Assembly (NCBI RefSeq): GCF_900143535.1
Contig: NZ_FRFA01000002.1
Location: 186,001 to 250,000, forward strand
DNA length: 64,000 nucleotides
From: Tateyamaria sp. Alg231-49
GTDB lineage: Bacteria; Pseudomonadota; Alphaproteobacteria; Rhodobacterales; Rhodobacteraceae
Reading direction: 5' to 3'
Part shown: positions 33,385-42,142 of the stretch, one piece after another
Numbering within the stretch: position 1 is the first letter of the stretch
Layout: each line of letters begins with the position of its first letter
Position numbers and translations under genes: made by a program
Notes under the pieces: model-generated
The model's database searches: none
Seen by the model: the letters and a program-made list of their open reading frames with translations, nothing else
Told to the model about the DNA's origin: nothing

Positions 33385-34691
33385 TCATTTCAACTGGTTT
33401 AGCCTGTACCATTCTTGTTGGTGGCTTCATCGCGCTCGTCATTTTGCGCATACCCGTGGCTTTTGCCCTTGGCCTTGCGACGATCCCTATCGTGGTGATG
33501 GACATTCGGCTGACCCCGTTCATTTTGTTGGATCGGATGTTCCAATCCTACGGCTCTTTCATTCTGCTGGCGGTTCCGTTCTTTTTACTTGCGGCCAACT
33601 TGATGAACTCAGGCAAGATCACTGACAAGCTCATTGATCTGTCGCGTGTCTTAACAGGTTGGATGCCCGGCGGATTGGGCCATGTAAACGTTGCGGTCTC
33701 GATGTTATTTGCTGGCATCTCGGGGTCATCGACGGCTGACGCTGCGGGCTGCGGAAAGATCCTTATCCCTGCGATGGTGAAGGAAGGTTACGATGCAAGG
33801 TTTGCCGTTGCGCTGACCGCGTGTTCTTCCGTCATGGGGGTCATCATCCCACCGTCAATTCTGATGATTGTCTGGGGCGGAGTCATGCAAACCTCGGTCG
33901 GTGCGCTATTCCTTGCAGGGGCCACGCCCGGCATCATGATCGGTCTTACCTTGATGGCGACAGTCTACGGCTATGCAAAGGTGTATGGCTACCCGACAAT
34001 AGGCACGCCTTCGCTATGCGATATCTGGCATGCGTTTCGAAGCGCGTTTCTTGCATTGCTCACGCCGGTGTTGGTGGTGGGTGGTATCGTTGGCGGAATT
34101 GTCACCCCAACTGAAAGCGCAATCATCGCAGCTGGATATTCTTTGTTCCTTGGCATGTTCGTTTACCGCACTGTGAACGTTAAAGACTTGGGGCACATCT
34201 TTTACGACACAGGTCGGTTTGCGTCGATTTCATTGTTTGCAATTGGAACGGCGTCAGCGTTTGGCTGGCTCCTCGCGTTCTACAAAGTCCCTGCGCTGAT
34301 TGTTGGTCTTATCGTCGAGCTGCATTTAGGCGCATTTGGCACGGCACTCATTATTGCAGCGTTGTTCCTGTTCTTTGGACTGTTCATTGATGCGATCCCG
34401 ACGATCATCATCTTGGGCACGGTCCTGTTGCCCGTGGCCCAGGCCGCTGACATCCACCCGACCGTTTTTGCAATCATTGGGATCATCTCGCTCGCCTTTG
34501 GGCTTGTGACCCCTCCTTATGGGCTGTGCTTGCTGATCTCTGCCTCTATTGGCGGGCTGAACGTCGTACAGGTCATGCGAGACGTTGTGATCATTTTGCT
34601 GCCGATGTTGATGATCCTGTTGCTCGTGATCCTGTTCCCCGAAATCGCTCTATGGCTTCCCAGATTGTTGATGCCGAAGACGTTTAACTAA
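33381..34691 (+). CDS. dctM: TRAP transporter large permease (DctM family)
   Basis: 436 residues, about 12 membrane helices. GGLGHVNVAVSMLFAGISGSSTADAAGCG and MGVIIPPSILMIVWGGVMQTSVGALFLAG are the classical DctM motifs; GLVTPPYGLCLLISASIGG lies near the end. The ATG at 33381 overlaps the dctQ stop; a longer frame back to 33309 runs through dctQ and is ignored. It forms the ion-coupled channel of the transporter. Confidence 0.94.
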   Translation: MIISTGLACTILVGGFIALVILRIPVAFALGLATIPIVVMDIRLTPFILLDRMFQSYGSFILLAVPFFLLAANLMNSGKITDKLIDLSRVLTGWMPGGLGHVNVAVSMLFAGISGSSTADAAGCGKILIPAMVKEGYDARFAVALTACSSVMGVIIPPSILMIVWGGVMQTSVGALFLAGATPGIMIGLTLMATVYGYAKVYGYPTIGTPSLCDIWHAFRSAFLALLTPVLVVGGIVGGIVTPTESAIIAAGYSLFLGMFVYRTVNVKDLGHIFYDTGRFASISLFAIGTASAFGWLLAFYKVPALIVGLIVELHLGAFGTALIIAALFLFFGLFIDAIPTIIILGTVLLPVAQAADIHPTVFAIIGIISLAFGLVTPPYGLCLLISASIGGLNVVQVMRDVVIILLPMLMILLLVILFPEIALWLPRLLMPKTFN

Positions 34692-34732
34692 ATCGCGAGT
34701 CAGAAGCTCGCCAGAACCAAGACGGAGTTACC

Positions 34733-35185
34733 ATGTTGACCATAAAACGTCTTAGCATCGTGGACGCGCAAGTGTTGCTTGCGGGCGCACGGGCCAAAGC
34801 CAATGAGATCGATGTCCCCATGTGCATCGCAATTACGGACGAAAGCGGCAATTTGATCGCGTTCGAGCGTATGGACGGGGGCAAGACACCAAGCATCAAC
34901 ATCGCGATCGACAAGAGCTACACCGCGGCCGGTATCCGAAAGGGGACCCATAACTTGGCGGAAGCCAGTCAACCAGGCATGCCCGTGCATGGGATATTCT
35001 CAGCCTTGGGTGGCCGGATGGTGGCGATTGGCGGTGGCCTGCCGGTGGTATCGGACGGGCAGGTTGTCGGAGGCATCGGCGTGAGCTCGGGAACACCGGC
35101 ACAAGATCTCGAAGTTGCCGAAGCAGGCATTCAAGCGTTCGCCGACAAAACAAATGCAGACCAGATTTCTAGGAACAAGATATGA
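34733..35185 (+). CDS. GlcG/HbpS-family small protein
   Basis: 150 residues. NEIDVPMCIAITDESGNLIAFERMDGGKTPSINIAIDKSYTA and GGRMVAIGGGLPVVSDGQVVGGIGVSSG are characteristic of the GlcG/HbpS (heme-degrading-like, PF03928) fold. These small proteins often accompany hydroxyacid oxidation genes; in some members heme or corrinoid binding is reported, in most the function is unknown. It starts 41 bp after dctM and overlaps the dehydrogenase start by 4 bp. Confidence 0.9.
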   Translation: MLTIKRLSIVDAQVLLAGARAKANEIDVPMCIAITDESGNLIAFERMDGGKTPSINIAIDKSYTAAGIRKGTHNLAEASQPGMPVHGIFSALGGRMVAIGGGLPVVSDGQVVGGIGVSSGTPAQDLEVAEAGIQAFADKTNADQISRNKI

Positions 35186-36060
35186 CTAAACCAGTAGTGG
35201 GATTCATTGGCCTTGGCCTGATGGGTGGCAATATGGCGGAATGCCTGCAAAACAATGGCTTCGAGCTTGTCGTGATGGGGCGAAACAAAGACGCGGTTGC
35301 CAAGGTCGTTGGACGCGGAGCGAAAGAGGTCAATTCGCCCAAAGAACTCGCCGAGGCGAGCGACATTGTGATGCTGTGCGTGACAACCTCTGAAGTTGTC
35401 GAAAGCCTGATCTATGGCGAGCAGGGAATTTTAGCCGGCATCAAACAAGGCGCAGTGGTGATCGACTATGGAACCTCGATCCCGGCCTCTACCCAAAAGA
35501 TAGGTGCCGATTTGGCCGCGAAAGGCGCCGGGATGATCGACGCCCCGCTTGGCCGCACACCTGCCCATGCCAAGGACGGTCTTCTGAATATCATGGCTGC
35601 TGGTGACCAAGACACTTTCAAAAAGGTGAAACCTGTTCTCGATGTTCAAGGCGAAAACGTTTTCTATGTCGGCGCGCTTGGGGCAGGACATACGACCAAG
35701 TTAATCAACAACTTCATGGGTATGACAACCGTATGCGCGATGAGCCAGGCATTCGCCGTTGCACAGCGTGCGGGCGTTGATCGCCAGCAGCTCTTTGACA
35801 TCATGTCCGCCGGGCCATCCAATTCTCCGTTCATGCAATTTTGCAAAAACTACGCTGTGGATGGTGTGAGTGATCTGGGTTTTTCGATTGCGAATGCAAA
35901 TAAGGACGTCGGCTACTTTGTAAAAATGGTCGAAGATATGGGAACAGTCGCACCGATTGCAGAGGCGACATCTTCTAACCTTCAAGCGGCAGTGGACGCG
36001 GGTTTAGGAGACGGAACTGTCCCTGAGATTTTTGACGTGTTCCTTAAGCTCGGACGGTGA
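35182..36060 (+). CDS. 3-hydroxyacid dehydrogenase (HIBADH/GarR superfamily) with a sulfolactaldehyde-reductase-like motif
   Basis: 292 residues. Rossmann motif GFIGLGLMGGNMA (7-19) and catalytic region GAGHTTKLINNF with Lys173 and Asn177. In most relatives residues after the central strand read DAPVSGG; here it is DAPLGRTPAHA (120-130), closer to the GRTSA segment of YihU, where the Arg is thought to bind the sulfonate of sulfolactaldehyde. The protein may therefore reduce or oxidise a C3 acid bearing a strong anionic group. Co-transcribed with the TRAP transporter, which would supply the substrate. Confidence 0.87.
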   Translation: MTKPVVGFIGLGLMGGNMAECLQNNGFELVVMGRNKDAVAKVVGRGAKEVNSPKELAEASDIVMLCVTTSEVVESLIYGEQGILAGIKQGAVVIDYGTSIPASTQKIGADLAAKGAGMIDAPLGRTPAHAKDGLLNIMAAGDQDTFKKVKPVLDVQGENVFYVGALGAGHTTKLINNFMGMTTVCAMSQAFAVAQRAGVDRQQLFDIMSAGPSNSPFMQFCKNYAVDGVSDLGFSIANANKDVGYFVKMVEDMGTVAPIAEATSSNLQAAVDAGLGDGTVPEIFDVFLKLGR

Positions 36061-36176
36061 TCGGTCAGAGGGGCCTGTAAGTCTGGCTGAGCCTGCCTTT
36101 TTCATATGGCGATCAGAAAGTTTGGTACCCTCGCGCAACCATCGTTTTATGAAGTCGCGCCTTCAGCAAGGCCGCA

Positions 36177-36809
36177 TCAAAACATCTCGGCCAATTTGAT
36201 GGCGGCATGAACGCCATCGATCAACTTGCCCGGTATGTCTTCGCAGTTGTCGACCATGTGCACCATTCCCGCGCACCCCAAGACAACGCTGTCGATATCA
36301 TCTTCGCGAAATGCCATTCGGATTTCTTCTTGTACCTGTCGTGTGGCATTTTCGCGATCGTATTCGAGCGCGAGGACCGGCACACCGCTTGCCCTGACGC
36401 GTCCCAGGTTCTGTGCCAGGCCGTAGCTGCTGATGTTCGCCACAAGAACAGGAACTGAAACGTCCAACGTTGTGACAACGGAAAACCGCTTCCCGAAAAG
36501 CGACGCCGCGTGGTAGGCCGCTTGACCAATGCCGATGACAGGACAGGATGCGAGATCACGTGCTGCGTCTAGTCCGGTGTCATCAAAGCAGCCGATGATA
36601 ACTGCCTTGGCGCCCGCCTCATCCGCCTTTTTTACCAGTTCCAAAAGGGGAGGGATTGCTGCATTCCCGTCTTGCTCACCTTGAATGGCCGGCGGCCCCT
36701 TAGTGGATGTCCATCCGACAACGGTCGTGCCGGGTGCTGCATTCAGAGCGGTTTCAACCATCGCTTCCGTCATCGATGCGGTCGAGTTGGGATTGATAAT
36801 GACGATCAT
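36177..36809 (-). CDS. Asp/Glu/hydantoin racemase family protein
   Basis: 210 residues. IINPNSTASMTEAM at the N terminus, VIIGCFDDTGLDAAR (first catalytic Cys region), SVVLGCAGMVHM (second catalytic Cys) match the hydantoin/allantoin racemase branch of the two-cysteine racemases. It is the last gene of the ABC transporter operon, overlapping the upstream permease stop by 4 bp, so the imported solute is probably a chiral amide or amino acid derivative. Confidence 0.88.
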   Translation of the reverse strand: MIVIINPNSTASMTEAMVETALNAAPGTTVVGWTSTKGPPAIQGEQDGNAAIPPLLELVKKADEAGAKAVIIGCFDDTGLDAARDLASCPVIGIGQAAYHAASLFGKRFSVVTTLDVSVPVLVANISSYGLAQNLGRVRASGVPVLALEYDRENATRQVQEEIRMAFREDDIDSVVLGCAGMVHMVDNCEDIPGKLIDGVHAAIKLAEMF

Positions 36810-37645
36810 ATCTCACCCTTTCCGGCGTCCGACCCCTGTCGCGCGCGGCGGCGATTGGCGATCAACGCGACACACAAAAAGACACCGATGATCATGAGCG
36901 AGAAAACAGTGGTAAGTGTGCCCAATGCATAGAGGACGGGAGAGGTTACATTTGTTGTCATCCCATAAATCTCGAGCGGGAGCGTATTGTAGCTGCCCGA
37001 GGTTAAAAGCGTGCGGGCAAACTCGTCATAGCTGAGGGTAAAGCCGAACAATGCGACACCAATGAGCGACGGCGCGATGATCGGCAGCACCACATGGCGC
37101 AGGGTTTGCCAAGGTGTAGCGCCCAGATCACGGGCGGCTTCTTCGTAGCTTTTGTCGAAACGGTTGAAGACAGCGAACATGATCAAAAGACCAAAAGGCA
37201 GTGTCCACGTCAGTTGCGATCCGAACCCCGAGGTAGACCAATGCACGTTCAACCCTGATTGCGAAAACAGCAGCCCTACACCCAGTGAAATCAGGATCGA
37301 TGGGATCACCAGTGACGTGATGATAAGGTAGAATAAAATGCTTGATCCAGGAAACTTGCGCCGAAACGCCAGCCCGCCCATGACGGACACCACGACGGTA
37401 ACCACCATGACCATTAACCCAAGAACAAAGCTGCGCCGGAAACTGCCCCAAATATCGCCCACAGCTTGTTGTTCAAACAGGTCATAAAACCAATAGAGCG
37501 ACACCCCGCGCATAGGGAATGTCAGCCCACCGCCTTCACCTTGGAACGACAGGATGCCGATGGTGATGGTCGGCCCATAAAGGAACAGGATGAACAGTGC
37601 GAAAAAGCAGCTGAGGATGTAGAAAGACCGCGGGCGGGGTTCCAT
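36806..37645 (-). CDS. ABC transporter permease (PotC-like)
   Basis: About 279 residues, six membrane helices, with the EAA loop YEEAARDLGATPWQTLRHVVLPIIAPSLIG. The start chosen is the ATG at 37645, 7 nt after AGGAG; a longer frame to 37672 would overlap the preceding gene. Belongs to the spermidine/putrescine-type permease family. One nucleotide separates it from the upstream permease stop. Confidence 0.92.
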   Translation of the reverse strand: MEPRPRSFYILSCFFALFILFLYGPTITIGILSFQGEGGGLTFPMRGVSLYWFYDLFEQQAVGDIWGSFRRSFVLGLMVMVVTVVVSVMGGLAFRRKFPGSSILFYLIITSLVIPSILISLGVGLLFSQSGLNVHWSTSGFGSQLTWTLPFGLLIMFAVFNRFDKSYEEAARDLGATPWQTLRHVVLPIIAPSLIGVALFGFTLSYDEFARTLLTSGSYNTLPLEIYGMTTNVTSPVLYALGTLTTVFSLMIIGVFLCVALIANRRRARQGSDAGKGEI

Positions 37646-37646
37646 C

Positions 37647-38510
37647 CTAAAGCTCCTTTCTGATGTCGACAAAGCGCAGCAGGATGGCGATTGTGATCAG
37701 CACTGTCAGCAGCAGAACGATCGCCGTGGCCGAGGCGCTGGGATATTGCAGTAAAGCGATGTCGTTTGAGATGAGACGCCCGACATTGGCCGATTGGCTA
37801 CCGGACATGAACCGCACGGTGATGAAATCGCCCATGACCAGTGTGACCACAAAGATCGTGCCGATCATTATCCCCGGTTTGGTCAATGGGATGATCACGT
37901 TCCACAAGATTTGCGCTCCATTGGCACCTGCATCACGGGCGGCCTCAATCAGGGATTTGTCGATCCGCATCATCGTGTTGAAGATCGGGACGACCATGAA
38001 CAGGGTGTAAAGATGCACGAATGCAAGGATTACGGCAAAGTCCGAAAACAACAGCCACTCAATCGGCTCATCAATCACACCCCAGGACTTCAGCGTCGAA
38101 TTTGCGATCCCGTTACGCCCTAGGAAAGGGATCCACGAGATCATACGGATGATGTTGCTGGTCCAAAAAGGGATTGTGCACAGCAAGAACAACGCGATCT
38201 GCCAAGTGAGGGTTCGGATGTGGAAAGCGAGGTAATAGGCAACGGTGAACCCGATGACCAACGTACAGGCCCATGTGATCAATGCGTATTTGAACGTGTT
38301 GAAGAACACCGTGTAGGTGACGGGTGATCCGAACAGAAAGGCATAATTGTCAAACTCAAAGGCCGGAATAATCGAAAATTCAGTCGCGCGCCAAAAGCTG
38401 ACGATCACGATCAGCGCAATCGGAAGCACCAGAAAGATCAGCAAAACGGTGGCCAGCGGCGACACCATCAACAGGCTGGATATAACTGGATTGCCGCGCA
38501 GTTTTTTCAT
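37647..38510 (-). CDS. ABC transporter permease (PotB-like)
   Basis: 287 residues with six membrane helices and the EAA loop LIEAARDAGANGAQILWNVIIPLTKPGIMIG, followed by FVVTLVMGDFITVRFMSG, typical of PotB. It pairs with the downstream PotC-like permease. An intercistronic hairpin separates it from the binding protein gene upstream. Confidence 0.93.
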   Translation of the reverse strand: MKKLRGNPVISSLLMVSPLATVLLIFLVLPIALIVIVSFWRATEFSIIPAFEFDNYAFLFGSPVTYTVFFNTFKYALITWACTLVIGFTVAYYLAFHIRTLTWQIALFLLCTIPFWTSNIIRMISWIPFLGRNGIANSTLKSWGVIDEPIEWLLFSDFAVILAFVHLYTLFMVVPIFNTMMRIDKSLIEAARDAGANGAQILWNVIIPLTKPGIMIGTIFVVTLVMGDFITVRFMSGSQSANVGRLISNDIALLQYPSASATAIVLLLTVLITIAILLRFVDIRKEL

Positions 38511-38534
38511 TGGGAATTCTTATGATTTTGGGGG

Positions 38535-38559
38535 GGGTGCGCCACATCGCGGCGCACCC
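38535..38559 (-). promoter_or_regulatory. Intercistronic hairpin after the Pot-type binding protein gene
   Basis: A perfect 9-bp stem, GGGTGCGCC (38535-38543) with GGCGCACCC (38551-38559) and a 7-nt loop, lies 11 bp beyond the stop of the binding-protein gene. The minus-strand RNA continues with C and A runs, not U, so it is not a full terminator. It probably stabilises the binding-protein message or attenuates the permease genes. Confidence 0.72.
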
Positions 38560-38569
38560 GGTATAAGCC

Positions 38570-39856
38570 TTAAGCGGCGATAAACTCGTTCCACTTGCGG
38601 ACCATATATTGGTTCTCATCCATGACAGAGTTCCAACACACGACTGATCCCATGCGCTCGAGGAACGCACCGCCATCGCGGACTTCGCCAGCACCGGCCA
38701 GCTTGTCGCCTGTGGGGGACAGGATATCGCCTGTGGCGGCCTTGCCTTCGTACCAGAAGCCCCATTCGTCTTCGGACATGAACGCTTTGGAGGTTTCGGG
38801 GACGGCAGAATAATAACCCTGACGCATCAAATAGCCGCCGACCCAGCCAGAGAGGTACCAGTTGATGTATTCGTACGCCGCATCCAGTTCGATGCCAGAC
38901 AGAGCAGCCGAAATACCCAAGCCGCCGCCCCAAGACCGATAGCCTTCTTCCAGTGGCTGGTAGACGCATGGAATGCCTTGGGATTTCACCGCTGTGATGG
39001 CGGGCGACCACATAGACTGGATCACAACTTCGCCGGACGCCATCAGGTTGACGCTTTCGTCGAAGGACTTCCAGAACGCGCGGAACTGGCCGTTCTTCTT
39101 GGCCTCGGTGAAGATGCCGATGGTCAGGTCGATCTCTTCTTTGGTCATGTTGCCTTTGTCTGGGTAAGTGTATTCACCCATGGATTCCACAACCATCGCC
39201 ATGTCCATGATCCCGATCGACGAAATATCCAGGATAGAAGCTTTGCCCTTGAATTCTGGGTTCAACAGTTCGGACCAGTTGCTGATCGGACGCCCGATCA
39301 GGTCAGGGCGGATGCCCAAAGTGTCGGCATTGTAGATCGTCGGTATCAGGGTCATCCACCCGGATTCTTCCTGAACGAAATCCGTGCCATTGGCGCCCGA
39401 GGTAAAGCCAACCGTATGCGGTGCCGTACCCTGAGCAATTGTGCTTTCAGGTGTCAAAAGACCACTGCGGAACGTGCCGGCGATCTTATCGTAGTTGTCG
39501 ATCTTGGAGGTATCCATTGCCTGCAAGTTGCCGGCGGCCCAAACCTTTTTGCAGATGAAATACTCGATATCGGCAATATCAAAACTGTTGGGCTGTGTGG
39601 CGGCGCGTTGAGTAACGCTGTCGGTATCAAGAGCGGTCATCTCCAGTGTAAAGCCTAGGTCTTCTTTCACCTTGTCGGCCACATCATTGAGGTTAGACAC
39701 GCCAGTTCCGAATTGGCGCAAGGTCACGTCTTTGATGTTTTGCGCCCACACCATCGGTGCGCCCAGTGTCGTAGAACCTGCGGCAATGGCGGTTGAGGCA
39801 GCACCTTTGAGCAAAGTGCGGCGGCTGAGGCCATTTCGGCTGGTGAATTTAGTCAT
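38570..39856 (-). CDS. ABC transporter substrate-binding protein (PotD-like), TAT-exported
   Basis: 428 residues. A TAT-type leader SRRTLLKGAASTAIAAGSTT precedes a periplasmic protein of the spermidine/putrescine-binding superfamily (ASILDISSIGIMDMAMVVESMGEY, INWYLSGWVGGYLMRQGYYSAVPE). The ligand is not predictable; family members bind polyamines, opines, or amino acid amides. Transcribed after the ATPase gene and before the permeases. Confidence 0.9.
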   Translation of the reverse strand: MTKFTSRNGLSRRTLLKGAASTAIAAGSTTLGAPMVWAQNIKDVTLRQFGTGVSNLNDVADKVKEDLGFTLEMTALDTDSVTQRAATQPNSFDIADIEYFICKKVWAAGNLQAMDTSKIDNYDKIAGTFRSGLLTPESTIAQGTAPHTVGFTSGANGTDFVQEESGWMTLIPTIYNADTLGIRPDLIGRPISNWSELLNPEFKGKASILDISSIGIMDMAMVVESMGEYTYPDKGNMTKEEIDLTIGIFTEAKKNGQFRAFWKSFDESVNLMASGEVVIQSMWSPAITAVKSQGIPCVYQPLEEGYRSWGGGLGISAALSGIELDAAYEYINWYLSGWVGGYLMRQGYYSAVPETSKAFMSEDEWGFWYEGKAATGDILSPTGDKLAGAGEVRDGGAFLERMGSVVCWNSVMDENQYMVRKWNEFIAA

Positions 39857-39907
39857 GGTGTTTCTCCTTGTTAGACGAGTCTTGGGTTTAGGTAGAAGCG
39901 CCGCAGT

Positions 39908-40888
39908 TCATGCGGTCAGTTTGTGTTGATCTTTAGAGTCCCAGTGCAGACCGATGCGGTCGCCGGGTGTGTGTGGGTTCGCGAAAAAGGTGGAGTCCGG
40001 GATCAGGGCGAGGATTTCTTGGTCGCCTGTGATCATTGCGGACAGCGATACATGGGTGCCCTGATATTCGATGGCGGTCACATTGCCCTCGACTGCGCCA
40101 TCTGTCGGCGCGCTGATCGAAACCGCATCCGTGCGGATTGCAAAATGTCCGTCTGGCAGGGCCACGACGTTATGCCCGCCCATGAACTGCGCGACGAACT
40201 GGGTCTGTGGCGCGTTAAAGACGTCGCGTGCGGGCCCTGCCTGTTCAATCACCGCGTTGTTCATCACGATAATGTCGTCTGCCAACGCCAACGCTTCGTC
40301 TTGGCCGTGTGTCACGTGGATAAAGCTGATCCCGAGTTCCTTTTGCAGCTTACGCAGCTCGCCGCGCATGCGAATGCGCAAGAATGGATCAAGGGCAGAG
40401 AGGGGTTCGTCGAGCAGTAAAACCTGCGGGCGGGTGATCAGCGCGCGCGCGAGGGCGACGCGCTGTTGTTGCCCGCCAGAAAGTTGATCGGGCAAGCGGG
40501 CTGCAAGGTCTGTCAGGTCCACCAGCTCCAGCATTTCGCGCGCTTCGGCGTGCCGTTTGGCCGTGTCCACGCCCTTCATTTTGAGGCTGAAGGCCACGTT
40601 ATCGAGAACACTCAGATGCGGAAACAAAGCATAGTTCTGAAACATCATCGCCGTGCCACGTTGTGCGGGCGGCAAGTGCGAAACATCGCGACCATCCAGC
40701 ACGATCGACCCGTCGCTGACGCTTTCGTGGCCTGCGATCATGCGCAGGGTGGAGGATTTCCCACAGCCGGACGGACCCAAAAGACAGGTGTAACTATCTG
40801 ATTTGAAACAGTAGTTGATCGCATCCACAGCAACTGTCGCACCATAGCGCTTGGTCACCGACACCAATTCTAAGTCTTGATTGCTCAC
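39908..40888 (-). CDS. ABC transporter ATP-binding protein (PotA-like)
   Basis: 326 residues. Walker A GPSGCGKSS (38-46), signature LSGGQQQRVALARAL, Walker B VLLLDEPLSALD, switch HVTHGQDEAL, and a C-terminal TOBE domain (about 235-320). First gene of the minus-strand operon ATPase, binding protein, permease, permease, racemase, divergent from a GntR regulator. Confidence 0.94.
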   Translation of the reverse strand: MSNQDLELVSVTKRYGATVAVDAINYCFKSDSYTCLLGPSGCGKSSTLRMIAGHESVSDGSIVLDGRDVSHLPPAQRGTAMMFQNYALFPHLSVLDNVAFSLKMKGVDTAKRHAEAREMLELVDLTDLAARLPDQLSGGQQQRVALARALITRPQVLLLDEPLSALDPFLRIRMRGELRKLQKELGISFIHVTHGQDEALALADDIIVMNNAVIEQAGPARDVFNAPQTQFVAQFMGGHNVVALPDGHFAIRTDAVSISAPTDGAVEGNVTAIEYQGTHVSLSAMITGDQEILALIPDSTFFANPHTPGDRIGLHWDSKDQHKLTA

Positions 40889-41030
40889 ATTGCCCCCGGC
40901 TTAAAGTTGGGGCCAGCAGTGCTTTTGGATGCGGATGACACAATGATTTTGGGACTTGGCGGGCAGTATTTTAGAGCGAAAGCCTGTTTTTTGAGCGCGC
41001 ATTAGTCCCTACGATGAAGGATTGCGCACA

Positions 41031-41046
41031 ATATTGTATGCAATAT
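41031..41046. promoter_or_regulatory. GntR-type operator in the divergent ABC/gntR control region
   Basis: A perfect inverted repeat ATATTG-TATG-CAATAT lies 78 bp before the gntR start and about 140 bp before the ABC operon start. The core TTGT-AT-GCAA is close to the FadR-family consensus TNGT..ACNA. It is the obvious site for autoregulation and control of the transporter by the neighbouring GntR protein. The whole gap 40889-41123 holds no gene. Confidence 0.68.
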
Positions 41047-41123
41047 GCGGATGCATTGTTGGATATTCTAAATGGGTTGTGTCTCGAATCTTGCTCTGGC
41101 ATCCCGTCTTTCAGGAGACCGTC

Positions 41124-41834
41124 ATGACCCTGACCACCGCGAAATCCGTTGCCGCCAACGCCACTGCAAATACTATTGCCCAAGCATTGTCACGGGCCAT
41201 TCACGAACACCGTTTGGCCCCCGGCACCAAGTTGGGCGAGGATGAGTTGTCTGATATTTATGGGGTCTCGCGGACAATCGTGCGCACAGCTCTGCAATCG
41301 CTTGCGCATCAACAGATTGTCGAAATCAAACGCAACCGTGGAGCGTTTGTCGCGCAGCCCAGTCTGGCCAAGGCCCAGGAGGTCTTTGAGGTCCGCGAAT
41401 TGCTGGAGCCGCGCACTGCAAGGGCTGCTGCGTTGCATGCCACACCGGCCGATATTGCGCTGCTTAAAGATCACATCACCCAAGAACACGCCGCAATGGA
41501 CGCCGGTGAAAGTGGCCGTGCATTGTACCTGTCTGGGAAGTTCCATTTGGAAATAGCTCGGATGGCGAAACAGCAGACCATTGCGGACATTATTAATGTC
41601 CTGATCGCGCGTTCATCGCTGATCATCGCGCTTTATTGGCGGCGCGAAAGTGCTTTGTGCGAGAGCCAAGCGCACCACGCCTTGATCAATGCCATCGGGG
41701 ACAACAATGGCGCACTTTCAGAAGAACTGATGCAAAGCCATCTCGTCGACCTGCATTCTGCGCTTAATCTGAAGGAATTACCGGCAGTCGAGCAGGACTT
41801 GCGGGCCATGCTTTTGGGGGATGCCAAGCCCTGA
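41124..41834 (+). CDS. GntR-family transcriptional regulator (FCD effector domain)
   Basis: 236 residues. N-terminal winged HTH (GTKLGEDELSDIYGVSRTIVRTALQSLAHQQIVEIKRNRGAFVAQPS) and all-helical FCD domain with EVRELLEPRTARAAA, FHLEIARMA and AHHALINAIGD, whose Asp/His residues usually bind a metal and a carboxylate effector. The ATG at 41124 follows CAGGAGA; the frame extends to 41022 through the operator and is not used. Divergent from the Pot-type ABC operon, its likely target. Confidence 0.93.
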   Translation: MTLTTAKSVAANATANTIAQALSRAIHEHRLAPGTKLGEDELSDIYGVSRTIVRTALQSLAHQQIVEIKRNRGAFVAQPSLAKAQEVFEVRELLEPRTARAAALHATPADIALLKDHITQEHAAMDAGESGRALYLSGKFHLEIARMAKQQTIADIINVLIARSSLIIALYWRRESALCESQAHHALINAIGDNNGALSEELMQSHLVDLHSALNLKELPAVEQDLRAMLLGDAKP

Positions 41835-42142
41835 AGTGACTTTGTGGTATTCAAATCCAGTACACCAGAAGGCGCAACGATCTATCCTCAAAACCAAGTT
41901 GCGAGACACTCGGTAAGTGGACGTTATTGTAAAAGCAGGCGATGGTGGCTTTGTCCCTCAGCTCGGTCATTACTGCAGGCCTCAGTGTTCGGCTTTTGTG
42001 TCTAAACGAGCCACTCACCCGCGATCATAATGCGTATGAGTTGCGGTATTGAACTCCGCCGCCCATTGCCAAAAACTGCCGTTCTTGTGGCGGGCAGGAT
42101 GTCGCCATCCAAATTCCACTCTGGGCAAACACCGTCCGCTGG
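41835..42142. other. Intergenic region, 308 bp, no gene supported
   Basis: Convergent space between gntR and the D-aminoacylase gene. No open frame, repeat or clear terminator could be supported here. Confidence 0.4.
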
